A stretch of DNA of 64,000 nt from Sinorhizobium chiapasense (GCF_036488675.1 NZ_CP133152.1:496001-560000); one strand, 5' to 3'. Shown: positions 17,890-27,289, counted from the first letter of the stretch. Made by a program: numbers and translations. The notes: generated by a model not told the origin, from the sequence alone.

Positions 17890-18267
17890 ATGGCACGCGG
17901 CATCGCACGCCTAGATCTTCCTTACCGCCCGGCCGATCGGCCGCGAGGCGTCGAGGGCGGGGCGCTTGCGCTGTTTGCCGACATGCTGACCGGGACACGC
18001 GGAGTAGAAGAACAGTAAACCCAAAGATTGGCTCCCGCGACCTCCCGATTGTGTAAGACGTCATCTAAGTTGTCGCTAATGTTGCGCTTATGAGGAAGGC
18101 GCGCAGTGTGATAAAATCACAGTTGGGAGCAATTCCGGCCTAGGGAGGCGCCGGAGAATTTCAGTTTGCCGTAACGCTCTTCGAAGCAGCGTCTCCGCCA
18201 TGCCGGATAGGGTGAGGTCCTCCTGTGAAAAAGCGGCCTCTGAATAACAACTCGGAATGGGAGGTGT
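17890..18267. other. Intergenic region upstream of the second sugar ABC operon
   Basis: 378 bases. A 42-codon open frame (17890-18018, ATG directly after the DUF930 stop) has unexceptional codon use but no recognisable similarity. The rest is presumably the promoter region of the binding-protein gene at 18268 and carries one clear palindrome (18107-18121). Confidence 0.45.
18107..18121. promoter_or_regulatory. Palindromic operator candidate TGTGAT-AAA-ATCACA
   Basis: A perfect 6-base inverted repeat with a 3-base centre, 147 bases upstream of the sugar-binding-protein start. It resembles a CRP half-site pair but with a spacer one base too short, so a LacI- or GntR-type regulator is equally possible. 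No regulator gene adjoins this operon. Confidence 0.4.
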
Positions 18268-19530
18268 ATGATGGTTCGTAAACTGTTTCTCACCTTGGCT
18301 GCCGCGGCGTCCGCGCTCGCGATCAGCGGAGCCGCATGGGCCGATATCACGGTCCTCGTGCCATCCGGCAGCGAAGGCGACGGCCTGAGAGCCGCGGCCG
18401 CAGACTACGCAAAGATGAAGGGCACGAAGGTAGAAACCGTCCAGGCGCCCTATGCCAATGTTTTCGAACAGGGAGCCAATGCCGGTGCCACCAAGTCCGG
18501 CGTCTTCGATATCGTCCTGATGGACGATCCGTGGATTCCGTTCTTTGCCGAAAACGGGCATCTGGAGGACCTGACGCCATTCTTCAAGAACGCCGGATTG
18601 GAGGGGCCGGACAACGATTTCCTGTCGAAGTCGCTGGCAATCTGCCGCAACCCCTACAATTCCGGGCCTTATGTCTGCCTGCCCTATGTGGGAAACGCGC
18701 AGATGTTCTTCTACGACGCCGCCAAGTACAAGGAAGCCGGCGTCGAGGCCCCGAAAACCTGGGACGACGTGCTGAAGGCGAGCAAGGCGCTCACCGAAGG
18801 CGGCGGCGGCCGCTATTTCGGCTATGTCTTCCGCGGCGGTCAGGGCAACCCGGTCGTTGCCGATTTCATGCCGATCTTCTGGTCGTATGGCGCCGATCTC
18901 TTCAATGCCGATCGGAGCAAGGTTACGATCGACACGCCGGAAGGTGCCGCCGCCATGAAGACATTCATGGCGCTGCGTGACGTCTCGCCGAAGGGGGTCG
19001 AGAGCTACAATGCCAACGAAGTCGGCACGGCGCTCGCCGCGGGCACCTCCGCTTCATCGATCAACTGGCCGAACTGGGTCGCGACCTTTGAGGATCCGAG
19101 CCAGTCGAAGATGGTCGGCAAGATCTCCTATAGCCCCATTCCAGCCGGAACCAAGCCGGGCAGCTCGGAAATCGGCCATTGGACCATGGGCATCATGTCG
19201 GCATCGAAGAACAAGCAGGAAGCCTTCGACTTCATGCTCTGGGCGACCTCGCCCGAACAGATCAAGATTTCCGCCGAACGCGGCAATCCGCCTGTCCGGG
19301 CCTCGGTCTTCACCGATCCGGAACTGACCAAACAGGAGAAGTTCCGGCACTATCCAGTGCTGATGGAGGCGATCCAGGCTTCGACCCCGCGTCCGCGCCA
19401 TCCGAAATGGCCGGAGATCGAAAATGCCTTTGGCATCGAGCTTTCCAAAGCCGTTGCAGGCACGATCACGCCGGAGGAGGCATTGAAGAACTCGCAGACC
19501 GCGGTCGAGCAGATCACCGGCCTCAAATAG
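18268..19530 (+). CDS. Periplasmic sugar-binding protein of an ABC transporter
   Basis: A 420-residue family-1 extracellular solute-binding protein. Signal peptide about 1-26, cleaved after GAAWA. GGGAGG lies upstream; two adjacent ATG codons (18268 and 18271) could both serve. First gene of an operon with two permeases, an ATPase and two secreted proteins. A strong hairpin directly follows the gene (19541-19574), the usual device for keeping binding-protein mRNA more abundant than permease mRNA. Ligand unknown; a polyol or disaccharide is likely from family membership. Confidence 0.92.
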   Translation: MMVRKLFLTLAAAASALAISGAAWADITVLVPSGSEGDGLRAAAADYAKMKGTKVETVQAPYANVFEQGANAGATKSGVFDIVLMDDPWIPFFAENGHLEDLTPFFKNAGLEGPDNDFLSKSLAICRNPYNSGPYVCLPYVGNAQMFFYDAAKYKEAGVEAPKTWDDVLKASKALTEGGGGRYFGYVFRGGQGNPVVADFMPIFWSYGADLFNADRSKVTIDTPEGAAAMKTFMALRDVSPKGVESYNANEVGTALAAGTSASSINWPNWVATFEDPSQSKMVGKISYSPIPAGTKPGSSEIGHWTMGIMSASKNKQEAFDFMLWATSPEQIKISAERGNPPVRASVFTDPELTKQEKFRHYPVLMEAIQASTPRPRHPKWPEIENAFGIELSKAVAGTITPEEALKNSQTAVEQITGLK

Positions 19531-19540
19531 CCGGCAATCC

Positions 19541-19574
19541 GATGCGAACGGGGCTTTCGAGCCCCGTTCGCATC
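19541..19574 (+). other. Intercistronic mRNA hairpin
   Basis: A perfect 15-bp stem (GATGCGAACGGGGCT with AGCCCCGTTCGCATC) closed by the stable tetraloop TTCG, placed between the binding-protein gene and the first permease gene. No T run follows, so it is more likely a 3' stabiliser or partial attenuator than a full terminator. Confidence 0.8.
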
Positions 19575-19612
19575 TGGATCGAGATCGACAAGGGGTCTGC
19601 AGGGAGAGACAG

Positions 19613-20539
19613 ATGTTGAAGTCCGCGAGCGACGGCACATCTTCCACGCAGTCTCGGCCAGGTGGCGGGCTCGAGCAGTGGGCGGAGCGCCATCTGCGCT
19701 ACCTGATGCTTGCGCCAACGGTCCTGATACTGCTGGCGCTGACGATCTTTCCGAGCCTCTACATGTTCTACGCGGCGGTTCACAAGATCAGCCCGAACCC
19801 CGATCTTCCGTGGGAGTTCGTCGGTGCCGGCAATTTTGCGCGGCTTCTGTCGGATGCGCAGTTTCACGTCGCGCTCCGCAACACCATTGTCTTTACCGTG
19901 GTGGCAGTCACGATCGAATTTCTTCTCGGTCTCGGTCTGGCCCTGCTTCTCGACAAATTCATCCGCCGGCTGACTTTTCTGAAGACCGTGCTGATGGTGC
20001 CGATGATGCTGCCGCCGATCGCGGTCGCCATCACCTGGAAGCTGATCTACGAGCCTCAATTCGGCGTGCTCAACGAAATCATGTACCGCCTCGGTCTTCC
20101 CTTGCAGGCATGGGCGGGCGACGTGAATCTCGCGATGTTCTCGATCATCGTTGCCGATGTCTGGCAGTGGACGCCGTTCATATTCCTGCTGATGCTGGCG
20201 GGGCTTGCGAGCCTGCCGGTGGAACCCTATGAGGCGGCCGCGCTCGACGGCGCCTCGTCCTGGCGACAATTCTGGGACCTGACGATCCCCTTCCTGAAGC
20301 CGGTCATCGCGATCGCTCTTCTCCTGCGGGTCATGGACGCGCTGCGCCTTTTCGACCTGGTTTTCATCTTGACGGGCGGTGGCCCCGCCGATCGCACCAA
20401 GGTGTTGAGTCTTTACATCTATCAGGTCGCTTACCGTTTTGCCGACCCTGGCTATGCGGCGGCGATATCGCTGTTCGTGCTGTTTGTGACGATCGTTCTC
20501 AGCACCTGGTTCATGAAGCGCATGCGGCTGGCGGATTGA
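19613..20539 (+). CDS. Sugar ABC transporter permease (MalF/UgpA type)
   Basis: A 308-residue inner-membrane permease with six hydrophobic segments and the EAA loop EPYEAAALDGASSWRQFWDL near residues 203-222. AGGGAGAGA precedes the ATG. The end overlaps or nearly overlaps the next permease gene, indicating translational coupling. Partner of the 20545-21411 product in a CUT1 importer. Confidence 0.92.
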   Translation: MLKSASDGTSSTQSRPGGGLEQWAERHLRYLMLAPTVLILLALTIFPSLYMFYAAVHKISPNPDLPWEFVGAGNFARLLSDAQFHVALRNTIVFTVVAVTIEFLLGLGLALLLDKFIRRLTFLKTVLMVPMMLPPIAVAITWKLIYEPQFGVLNEIMYRLGLPLQAWAGDVNLAMFSIIVADVWQWTPFIFLLMLAGLASLPVEPYEAAALDGASSWRQFWDLTIPFLKPVIAIALLLRVMDALRLFDLVFILTGGGPADRTKVLSLYIYQVAYRFADPGYAAAISLFVLFVTIVLSTWFMKRMRLAD

Positions 20540-20544
20540 AGACG

Positions 20545-21411
20545 ATGGCGACAAGGATCCTCCACAGACGCAGCCGCACCAGGGAGGTGCTCACACGCCT
20601 GTCGGCCTACCTGGCGATCCTGGTCGCGTTGATCCTGACGCTTTTCCCGATCTACTGGATCGCCGCCAATTCGTTCAAGTTCGATATCGACATCTTTGCC
20701 GTGCCGCCGGAATGGTTGCCGCGGAACCCGACGTTGAAGCATTACGAGGAAGCCTTCATCCATCGTCCCTTCCTTCGTTACGCGCTGAACAGCTTCCTCG
20801 TCGCCGTCGGGACAACAGTCGTTTCCGTAGTTTTCGGCACCATGGCGGGATATGCCCTGGCGCGATTCAATTATCCGTGGCAGTGGCGCAAGCAGATTTC
20901 ATTTTGGATTCTTTCGACACGCATGATGCCGCCGATCGTCAGCATCATTCCGCTCTACCTGTTCTTCAACTACTTCCAAATGCTGAACACGAAGTCGGCG
21001 CTCGTGATCGCCTACACCGCCTTCAACCTGCCGTTCGCGACCTGGATGATGAAAAGCTATTTCCAGGACCTGCCGGTTGAACTGGAGGAGGCCGCGGTCG
21101 TCGATGGCGATACGCGCTGGGGCGCTTTCCGGCATGTGGCCTTGCCCCTTGCCCGGCCGGGGCTCGCGGCAACGGCGATCTTCTGCCTGATCATTTCGTG
21201 GAACGAGTTCCTGCTGTCCCTTATCATCACACTGACGGAGCAGTCGCAGACGCTGCCGATCGGCATTGCCGGACGGGTGACGCAGTACAACACCTATTGG
21301 GGCGAGATCAGCGCCGCCGGGTTCATGGCTTGCGTTCCGATCGTCATCTTCGCTTTCATCGTCCAGAAGCATCTTGTCCGGGGGCTTTCCCTTGGGGCTG
21401 TCAAGGGTTGA
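20545..21411 (+). CDS. Sugar ABC transporter permease (MalG type)
   Basis: A 288-residue permease with six hydrophobic segments, the EAA loop VELEEAAVVDGDTRWGAFRH and the typical C terminus GLSLGAVKG. The ATG at 20545 is used here; a TTG at 20536 overlapping the previous stop would add three residues and cannot be excluded. The ATPase gene begins 3 bases after its stop. Confidence 0.9.
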   Translation: MATRILHRRSRTREVLTRLSAYLAILVALILTLFPIYWIAANSFKFDIDIFAVPPEWLPRNPTLKHYEEAFIHRPFLRYALNSFLVAVGTTVVSVVFGTMAGYALARFNYPWQWRKQISFWILSTRMMPPIVSIIPLYLFFNYFQMLNTKSALVIAYTAFNLPFATWMMKSYFQDLPVELEEAAVVDGDTRWGAFRHVALPLARPGLAATAIFCLIISWNEFLLSLIITLTEQSQTLPIGIAGRVTQYNTYWGEISAAGFMACVPIVIFAFIVQKHLVRGLSLGAVKG

Positions 21412-21414
21412 GCC

Positions 21415-22476
21415 ATGGCCTCAGTCACGTTCAAGAACGTCTCGAAGAAGTTCGGCGAATTCGTCGCCGTCACGGACTTCAATCTCGAGATCAGGGACGA
21501 GGAGTTCCTCGTCCTGCTCGGACCTTCCGGCTGCGGCAAGACGACGACCATGCGCATGGTCGCCGGGCTCGAGGAAGCGACATCGGGCGACATCTACATC
21601 GACGCGGACCGCATCAATGGCGTGTTGCCCAAATACCGTGACGTGGCGATGGTCTTTCAGTCCTATGCGCTCTATCCGCACCTGACTGTTGAGCAGAATA
21701 TCGGCTATCCGCTGAAAATCCGCAAAGTGCCGCCGGCCGAAAGCAAGCAGCGGATTGTCGAGGTAGCGCGGCGCGTCGAGCTAGACAGCCTGTTGTCCCG
21801 TCTTCCCAAGGAGCTTTCCGGCGGCCAGCGACAGCGCGTGGCGCTTGCGCGCGCCATCGTGCGCACCCCCCGCGTCTTCCTGATGGACGAGCCGCTCTCT
21901 AATCTCGACGCCAAGCTCCGCACCCAGATGCGCTCGGAGCTGAAGCATCTGCAGCACGAACTCAAGGTCACGACGATCTATGTCACCCATGACCAGATAG
22001 AGGCGATGACGCTCGCCGACCGCGTCGCGGTGATGAACAAGGGCGTGATCGAGCAGCTCGGCACGCCGAGGGAAATCTACAACGATCCGCGCACGCTTTT
22101 CGTCGCCGGCTTTATCGGTTCGCCTTCGATGAACCTTATCCCCGGGGAAGCGCGGGACGGCGTGTTTGCGAGTGCTGGTCTCAGGGTCGGCGGGCTCGGC
22201 CGCGTCAGCATTTCGCGAGCCGTTCTCGGCGTGCGTCCGGAGGACGTCCATGCGGCTCGTGTCGACGATCCCGACGTCAATCTGGTCGCGCCGATCTATT
22301 CGGTCGAACTCACCGGCGACAGTACGCTCGTCAGCCTGCGGCTTGGTCCTCGACTCATGACGCTGCGGGCCGACAAGAATTTCGCCGGCCAGATCGACCA
22401 GCGGATCGGCGTCAAGGTTGCGGCGGATCGTGTGTTTCTGTTCGACGGGGAGACACAAGCCCGTGTCGATGTCTGA
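21415..22476 (+). CDS. Sugar ABC transporter ATP-binding protein (MalK/UgpC type)
   Basis: A 353-residue CUT1-class ATPase: Walker A GPSGCGKTT at 36-44, Q-loop FQSYALYPHLTV, signature LSGGQRQR, Walker B VFLMDEP, H-loop YVTHDQIEA, and a C-terminal regulatory domain with the GVRPEDV segment. It ends 8 bases inside the start of the FGE-fold gene, so the two are co-translated. Confidence 0.93.
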   Translation: MASVTFKNVSKKFGEFVAVTDFNLEIRDEEFLVLLGPSGCGKTTTMRMVAGLEEATSGDIYIDADRINGVLPKYRDVAMVFQSYALYPHLTVEQNIGYPLKIRKVPPAESKQRIVEVARRVELDSLLSRLPKELSGGQRQRVALARAIVRTPRVFLMDEPLSNLDAKLRTQMRSELKHLQHELKVTTIYVTHDQIEAMTLADRVAVMNKGVIEQLGTPREIYNDPRTLFVAGFIGSPSMNLIPGEARDGVFASAGLRVGGLGRVSISRAVLGVRPEDVHAARVDDPDVNLVAPIYSVELTGDSTLVSLRLGPRLMTLRADKNFAGQIDQRIGVKVAADRVFLFDGETQARVDV

Positions 22477-23233
22477 TCTTTACGCGGCGGCGATCGTCGT
22501 GGCTCTCACATCTCACGCGGCTGCGGCCGAGACCGGGCCGATCGCCGACAATCCGCTGATCGACATCCCCGCCGGTCCGTTTGTCTTCGGTCGCGATGAT
22601 GGTCCCGAAAACGAGCGCCCGCGCCGCGTGCTCGACGGACAGGCGTTCGCCATCAACCGCACCGAGATCACGAACCGCCAATATCGCCGCTTCATCGAGG
22701 CAACCGGCCATCGCGCGGCGTTCTACGCAAATCACCCTGCACTCGGCCTGGATGACAGACCCGTGGTCGGCGTGAGCTGGGGAGATGCCGTAACTTTTTG
22801 CCGTCACTACGGCCTTTCACTGCCGTCGGAGCAGCAATATGAGAGGGCTGCGCGGGGTTCGAACGGGGCCGCGTTTCCCTGGGGTGAGCACGGCGGCAAG
22901 GTAGTCCCGGCGAATTTTGGCACGGATCGCTGCTGTTCCGGCGACGCGCGCGACGGCTATGCGATGACTGCGCCGGTGGACGCCTTTGTCGATGGCGCAA
23001 GCGAGGAAGGCGTCCTCAATCTTGTCGGCAACGTCTGGGAATGGACGAGCGACCTCTACGCGCCTTACGAGGGGCAGGCTGTGGCGGAGAACGCCGGGCG
23101 ATACCGCGTGCTTCGCGGCGGCTCCTGGAACAGCGATCCAAGCCACCTTACCACGACCTATCGTCTCGCCTATGATCCGGAGTTCCGTTTTGCAGCCAAT
23201 GGCGGCTTCCGATGCCTTCGCTCCGAACCTTGA
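22469..23233 (+). CDS. Secreted FGE-sulfatase (SUMF1) fold protein lacking the catalytic cysteines
   Basis: A 254-residue protein with a signal peptide (about 1-20, ending SHAAA) and a formylglycine-generating-enzyme-like domain: IPAGPFVFG at the start, VSWGDAVTFC, LPSEQQYERAARG, NVWEWTSD and RGGSW. In true FGEs two copper-binding cysteines follow the GGS region; here the equivalent stretch is NSDPSHLTTTYR without cysteine, so it is unlikely to make formylglycine. It may be a binding or structural protein linked to the sugar being imported. Overlaps the ATPase gene by 8 bases. Confidence 0.82.
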   Translation: MSDLYAAAIVVALTSHAAAAETGPIADNPLIDIPAGPFVFGRDDGPENERPRRVLDGQAFAINRTEITNRQYRRFIEATGHRAAFYANHPALGLDDRPVVGVSWGDAVTFCRHYGLSLPSEQQYERAARGSNGAAFPWGEHGGKVVPANFGTDRCCSGDARDGYAMTAPVDAFVDGASEEGVLNLVGNVWEWTSDLYAPYEGQAVAENAGRYRVLRGGSWNSDPSHLTTTYRLAYDPEFRFAANGGFRCLRSEP

Positions 23234-24219
23234 TCATCGCCACCGGTCTCCTGTTCCTCGCAGCCGGGGCTGCCGCCGACCCGGTGGCCGCTCCCGGCTA
23301 TCGGCTGGAAACCGTCAGGAAACCGGGCGCGGCGTTTTCCGGCCTTTCGCGCGACGGGGAGGCTCTGCTCGTCACCGATCTTGCCAGCGGGCGGCTGCAT
23401 CGACGCGGGGCTGACGGTGAGTTCGTCGCCTTCGGCCCGGTGTTTCCTCACGGCCTCGACGTGATTGGCGACCCGACCGGCCCCTATCGCGTCGTGCGCG
23501 TTGGCGATGCTCTCATCGTCGCTCAGGGCTGGACGCCGGTCGATGCCGGCGAAGGCCCGCTTGACCATGCCCTAGTGGCGGTCGGCGACGACGGCAACAC
23601 TCATGTGATCAGCAGCGATTTCTGGAATCCATTCGACTTCGCCGTCGCGAATGGAAGCTACTACGTGATCGATGCCGCGCGAAACAGTGTCGAACGCATG
23701 CAGCCGGACGGCCGCAAGCAAACGATCATGACCTTTCGCCGCATGAGGCAGGAAACGACGGCAATGCGGCAACTCTCGCCGACGGAATTCACCGAAGAGG
23801 GCGGCTATGAAGTGGACGCAGTGCCGACCGGCATTACCCTTCGCGATGGGCGCATCCATGTGGCGCTGTTCGGCGGATTTCCATTCCTCGACGGCGCGGG
23901 AAAGGTCGTTTCAGCCCCGGAGACGGGCGGAACGGCACCGCCGCGGATCGATGTCGACGATCTGAACGCGCCAGTGGCAATCGGCTTCGACATGGATGGC
24001 GGGATGCTGGTCCTCGAGCATGGTCGTTACGAACAGAAGGAAGGTTTTCTGAAGGGCAGCGGCCGATTGCTCAAACTCGATAAGGCGACGGGCGCCCGGC
24101 AGGCCATTCTCGATGGGCTGACGCGACCGGTTTCCGTTCTCGTCTGGGACGAGCGGCGGCTCGTCGTTTCCGAACTCGCCGGCAATCTCCATTTTTTGAT
24201 GCGGGAACCGACGCGGTGA
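23212..24219 (+). CDS. Secreted ScyD/ScyE-like beta-propeller family protein
   Basis: A 335-residue protein starting with a signal peptide (about 1-22, ending AAGAAA). The body consists of repeated beta-propeller-like strands and includes the segments VNVTGI-type region VDAVPTGITLRDGRIHVALF and GGFPF, as in the ScyD/ScyE family. Function in proteobacteria is not known. It overlaps the FGE-fold gene by 22 bases in another frame, and is the last gene of the sugar ABC operon, so an extracytoplasmic role with the transporter is likely. Confidence 0.72.
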   Translation: MPSLRTLIIATGLLFLAAGAAADPVAAPGYRLETVRKPGAAFSGLSRDGEALLVTDLASGRLHRRGADGEFVAFGPVFPHGLDVIGDPTGPYRVVRVGDALIVAQGWTPVDAGEGPLDHALVAVGDDGNTHVISSDFWNPFDFAVANGSYYVIDAARNSVERMQPDGRKQTIMTFRRMRQETTAMRQLSPTEFTEEGGYEVDAVPTGITLRDGRIHVALFGGFPFLDGAGKVVSAPETGGTAPPRIDVDDLNAPVAIGFDMDGGMLVLEHGRYEQKEGFLKGSGRLLKLDKATGARQAILDGLTRPVSVLVWDERRLVVSELAGNLHFLMREPTR

Positions 24220-24232
24220 CGGTGACGAGCGT

Positions 24233-25015
24233 TCAGGCTTTTCTTGCCTGATCGGCCGTAAGCGCCTGCTCGCGCGTGCCGGAGACGATGATCTCCAGCA
24301 CCTCATGCTCGTCCGTGTTCTTGATATAGCGGTCGCCGACATATTCGCCGCGCTTGAGCACCATGACGCGATCACCGACGGAAAAAATGTCGACGAGGCG
24401 GTGGGAGATTATGATCTGGGCGACGCCTTGCCTCTTCAGCTCCAGCATGGTCTCCAGCAGTCGCTCGGTCGCCATCACCGAGAGGTTGGCTGTCGGTTCG
24501 TCGAGGATAACCACGCGCGGCTCGAACGAGATTGCACGGGCGATCGCCACCGATTGCTGGCGGCCACCCGACAGGCTCTCGACCCTCTGGTAGACCGAGT
24601 TCACATCCACCTTGAGCCGTTTCAACACGCTGTCGGCTTCCGCGTACATGCGCCGCCGGTCGACGAAGAACCCGCGGCGCGGCCAGCGGCCGAGAAAGAT
24701 GTTCTGGCCGACGTCCATGTTTCCGCAAAGAGCGAAGTCCTGGTAGATCATCTCGATGCCCGCCCGGCGGCTTTCATGCGGGCTCTTGAAGTAGACTGCT
24801 TCGCCGGCGACGAAGATCTCGCCCGCGTCGCGCTGGTAGGCGCCTGTCAGGATCTTCATCAGTGTCGATTTCCCGGCAGAGTTGTCGCCGACGAGGCCGA
24901 GGATCTCGCCCGGGTAGAGGACGAGGTCGACGCTTCTAAGCGCCTGCACCGCCCCGAAGGCCTTTTCTATGCCACGCATCTCCACGATCGGGGCGTTTTC
25001 GGGGCTATCAGGCAT
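24233..25015 (-). CDS. CUT2 sugar ABC transporter ATP-binding protein, single ATPase domain
   Basis: A 260-residue ATPase of the ribose/fructose class. Most CUT2 ATPases (RbsA, XylG) carry two tandem domains; this one has only one, as in FrcA. Walker A is GDNSAGKST, a variant of the usual GENGAGKST; the signature reads LSGGRQQS and Walker B VVILDEP; ISHRL supplies the H-loop. It overlaps the permease gene by 8 bases. With a fused permease and a single ATPase the complex would need two copies of this subunit per transporter. Confidence 0.9.
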   Translation of the reverse strand: MPDSPENAPIVEMRGIEKAFGAVQALRSVDLVLYPGEILGLVGDNSAGKSTLMKILTGAYQRDAGEIFVAGEAVYFKSPHESRRAGIEMIYQDFALCGNMDVGQNIFLGRWPRRGFFVDRRRMYAEADSVLKRLKVDVNSVYQRVESLSGGRQQSVAIARAISFEPRVVILDEPTANLSVMATERLLETMLELKRQGVAQIIISHRLVDIFSVGDRVMVLKRGEYVGDRYIKNTDEHEVLEIIVSGTREQALTADQARKA

Positions 25016-27260
25016 GGCTTGTCTCCGGCGCTCTTTGGCGCGCCAAACGCTCGCGCAAACGGCCAAACAGATTGGCCTGGCGAACCCAGATGTCGACCAG
25101 TACCGCGACGATGAGGATGCCGCCAATGAAGACGTTGATCCAATGCTGCGGCATGCTGAAGCCCTGCACATTCAGCTGCAGCAGCGCCCGAACAAGCGTG
25201 ATGACGCCAGCGCCGGCGAGCGCTCCGATCATCGTGCCGTAGCCGCCGAAGATCGAACCGCCGCCGATGATGACCGCGGCGATCGCGTCGAGCTCACGGA
25301 ACTGGCCGGCCACCGGGTTGAAGCTGCGGAAATAAGCAACGTTGATGATCCCGGCCATGGTCGCGCAGAGGGAAGCCAGTAGCAGCGACAGGAATCGCAC
25401 GCGGTTGGTGTTGATGCCGGCATAGGCCGCGGCGCGGATATTGCCGCCGGTGGCATAGACCTTCTGGCCGAATGGAGTGTAGGCAAGGACGATGCCGGCG
25501 ACGAGCGCGACGAGAAGCATCCAGATCGTCTGTACGCTCACGACCTGGGCGACGGCGCGTGAGAGTCCCTCCGGCAACACGATCTGCATGTGGAGGAGAA
25601 TGTCGTTCACCTTGCGGCCGATGAGGTTGTAGCCTTCGGGCCAGCCGGTCAGCTGCTGGCCTGCGACGAACCAGGCGGCGAGGCCGCGGGCGATGTAGAA
25701 CATGCCGAGCGTGGCAATGAAGGCCGGCAGCTTGAAGCCGACGGTGACGACCGCATTGACGAGGCCGGCAGCCATCCCCGCCATGAGCCCCATCGTCACG
25801 GCCGTGAGGGGGTCGGCGCCCAGCACCTTCAGAAAATAGGCCGCAGTGCTGCCGGCGAGCGCGAGCACCGCGCCGACCGAGAGATCGATATCGCCAGCGG
25901 CGATGACATAGACGAGCCCGACCGTGATCAGTGCCAGCTCGGTATAGTTGAGCAGGATCGCGAAGGTGTTGGAGAGATGCCACCAGTAATCGGGGCGCAA
26001 GGCAAGGCCCGTCAGCCACAGGAGGACGGCGAGGATGATGGCAAGCGCATCGCGGCGGGCGAAGAAACGGCCGAACGCCGTCGCCGACACCTCGATGTCC
26101 GTCGCCATCGCACCCTTGGTCTGCACACCCTCCAGAGCCACGCCACCGATCTCGTAAGCCGGCGGCGGTGGCTGGCGGCGCAGCCACGCCCAGAACCGGG
26201 CCGCCAACTGACGACGAATGAGATACGGCTCGATCAGCACGGCGATGACGAGGAGGAGGCCGAGGAAGACAAGTACAGCGCCCGCCGGCAAGGTGTATCG
26301 GGCGTTGACGGCAATGCTCTCGCCGTCGATCACGACCGTGCGTGTGATCGACCAGCCCTCACGCAGCACCTTGTCGATCAGGACCACGACGGCGGTGCCG
26401 AGGCAGGAGCCGATCACACGGCCGCGGCCACCAAGGATCGACGCACCACCGATGATGACGGAGGCGATGACGGTGAGCTCCCAGGTGACGCCGTAGAGAG
26501 GGGTCACGCCCTTGTCCTGGGCGGCCGACAGGAGGGCCGCAAGAGTCGCCGAGAGCGACGAGATCAGATAAGCGCGGATGCGCACCCAGTTCGTCGGGAT
26601 GCCGGCGTAGACCGCCGCCTGCTCATTGCCTCCCGTGGCGAAGGTCTCGTAGCCCCAGCGGGTCTTGGCGAGCACGAAGGCGCCGACCGTGGCGACGACA
26701 GCGAAGATGATGATCTGGTTGTTGAAGCCGAGGACGTTGCTCTCACCGAGGTGGAAGAAGAGCGGGTAATCCTTTGCTTTGCCTGAGTAATAGATCGCCT
26801 GACCGTGCGTCAGCGCCAGCACGAAACCGCGGCCGATAAAAAGCATCGTCAAGGTGGCGATGAATGCCGGCACCTTCAGGAGCGTGACGAGTGTGCCGTT
26901 GACGAGGCCGATCAGGGTGCCGAGGAGCACGCAGAGGATGACCGACGTCGCGATATCGAGATCAAGGAAGCTCGGCGCAAACAGCCGGGCGAAGATCACA
27001 GCAATCAACCCGTATGTCGAGCCGACAGAAAGGTCGAGATCCTTGTTGGCGATGACGAAGGTCATGCCGACCGCGATGATCCCTACGCGGGACGTGTCAC
27101 GCAAAAGCGCGTGAAGGGCCCCTGTCGACCCGAAGAAGGCCGGATTGACAAGCGCCCCACCGAAGTAGAGCAGGGCGAGAAACAGCAGGAGGCCGACCTC
27201 CCAGCCGCCGATGATCTGTGGCGGCGCGCGGCCGAGCGATGTCGTCGTCATGAGCGCCAT
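25008..27260 (-). CDS. Fused double permease of a CUT2 (ribose/fructose-type) ABC transporter
   Basis: A 750-residue protein that contains two complete BPD_transp_2 permease units in one chain: about residues 20-355 and 400-735, joined by a cytoplasmic linker with a proline run. Each half repeats the family landmarks: DLDLSVGS / DIDLSVGA, KVPAFIATL / KLPAFIATL, ATGGNEQAAVYAG / ATGGNIRAAAYAG, and VIIGGASILGG / VIIGGGSIFGG. Usual CUT2 permeases are about 320-360 residues and dimerise. The frame is uninterrupted, so this is a true fusion. GTAGGAA precedes the ATG at 27260; a second ATG at 27251 is possible. Confidence 0.93.
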   Translation of the reverse strand: MALMTTTSLGRAPPQIIGGWEVGLLLFLALLYFGGALVNPAFFGSTGALHALLRDTSRVGIIAVGMTFVIANKDLDLSVGSTYGLIAVIFARLFAPSFLDLDIATSVILCVLLGTLIGLVNGTLVTLLKVPAFIATLTMLFIGRGFVLALTHGQAIYYSGKAKDYPLFFHLGESNVLGFNNQIIIFAVVATVGAFVLAKTRWGYETFATGGNEQAAVYAGIPTNWVRIRAYLISSLSATLAALLSAAQDKGVTPLYGVTWELTVIASVIIGGASILGGRGRVIGSCLGTAVVVLIDKVLREGWSITRTVVIDGESIAVNARYTLPAGAVLVFLGLLLVIAVLIEPYLIRRQLAARFWAWLRRQPPPPAYEIGGVALEGVQTKGAMATDIEVSATAFGRFFARRDALAIILAVLLWLTGLALRPDYWWHLSNTFAILLNYTELALITVGLVYVIAAGDIDLSVGAVLALAGSTAAYFLKVLGADPLTAVTMGLMAGMAAGLVNAVVTVGFKLPAFIATLGMFYIARGLAAWFVAGQQLTGWPEGYNLIGRKVNDILLHMQIVLPEGLSRAVAQVVSVQTIWMLLVALVAGIVLAYTPFGQKVYATGGNIRAAAYAGINTNRVRFLSLLLASLCATMAGIINVAYFRSFNPVAGQFRELDAIAAVIIGGGSIFGGYGTMIGALAGAGVITLVRALLQLNVQGFSMPQHWINVFIGGILIVAVLVDIWVRQANLFGRLRERLARQRAPETSHA

Positions 27261-27289
27261 GGGTTCCTACGCCGATCCTTGCCATCGCT

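Noticed and set aside
17890..18018. 42-codon open frame directly after the DUF930 gene
   Set aside because: No ribosome-binding site of its own, no recognisable similarity and too short to support alone; left as part of the intergenic entry.
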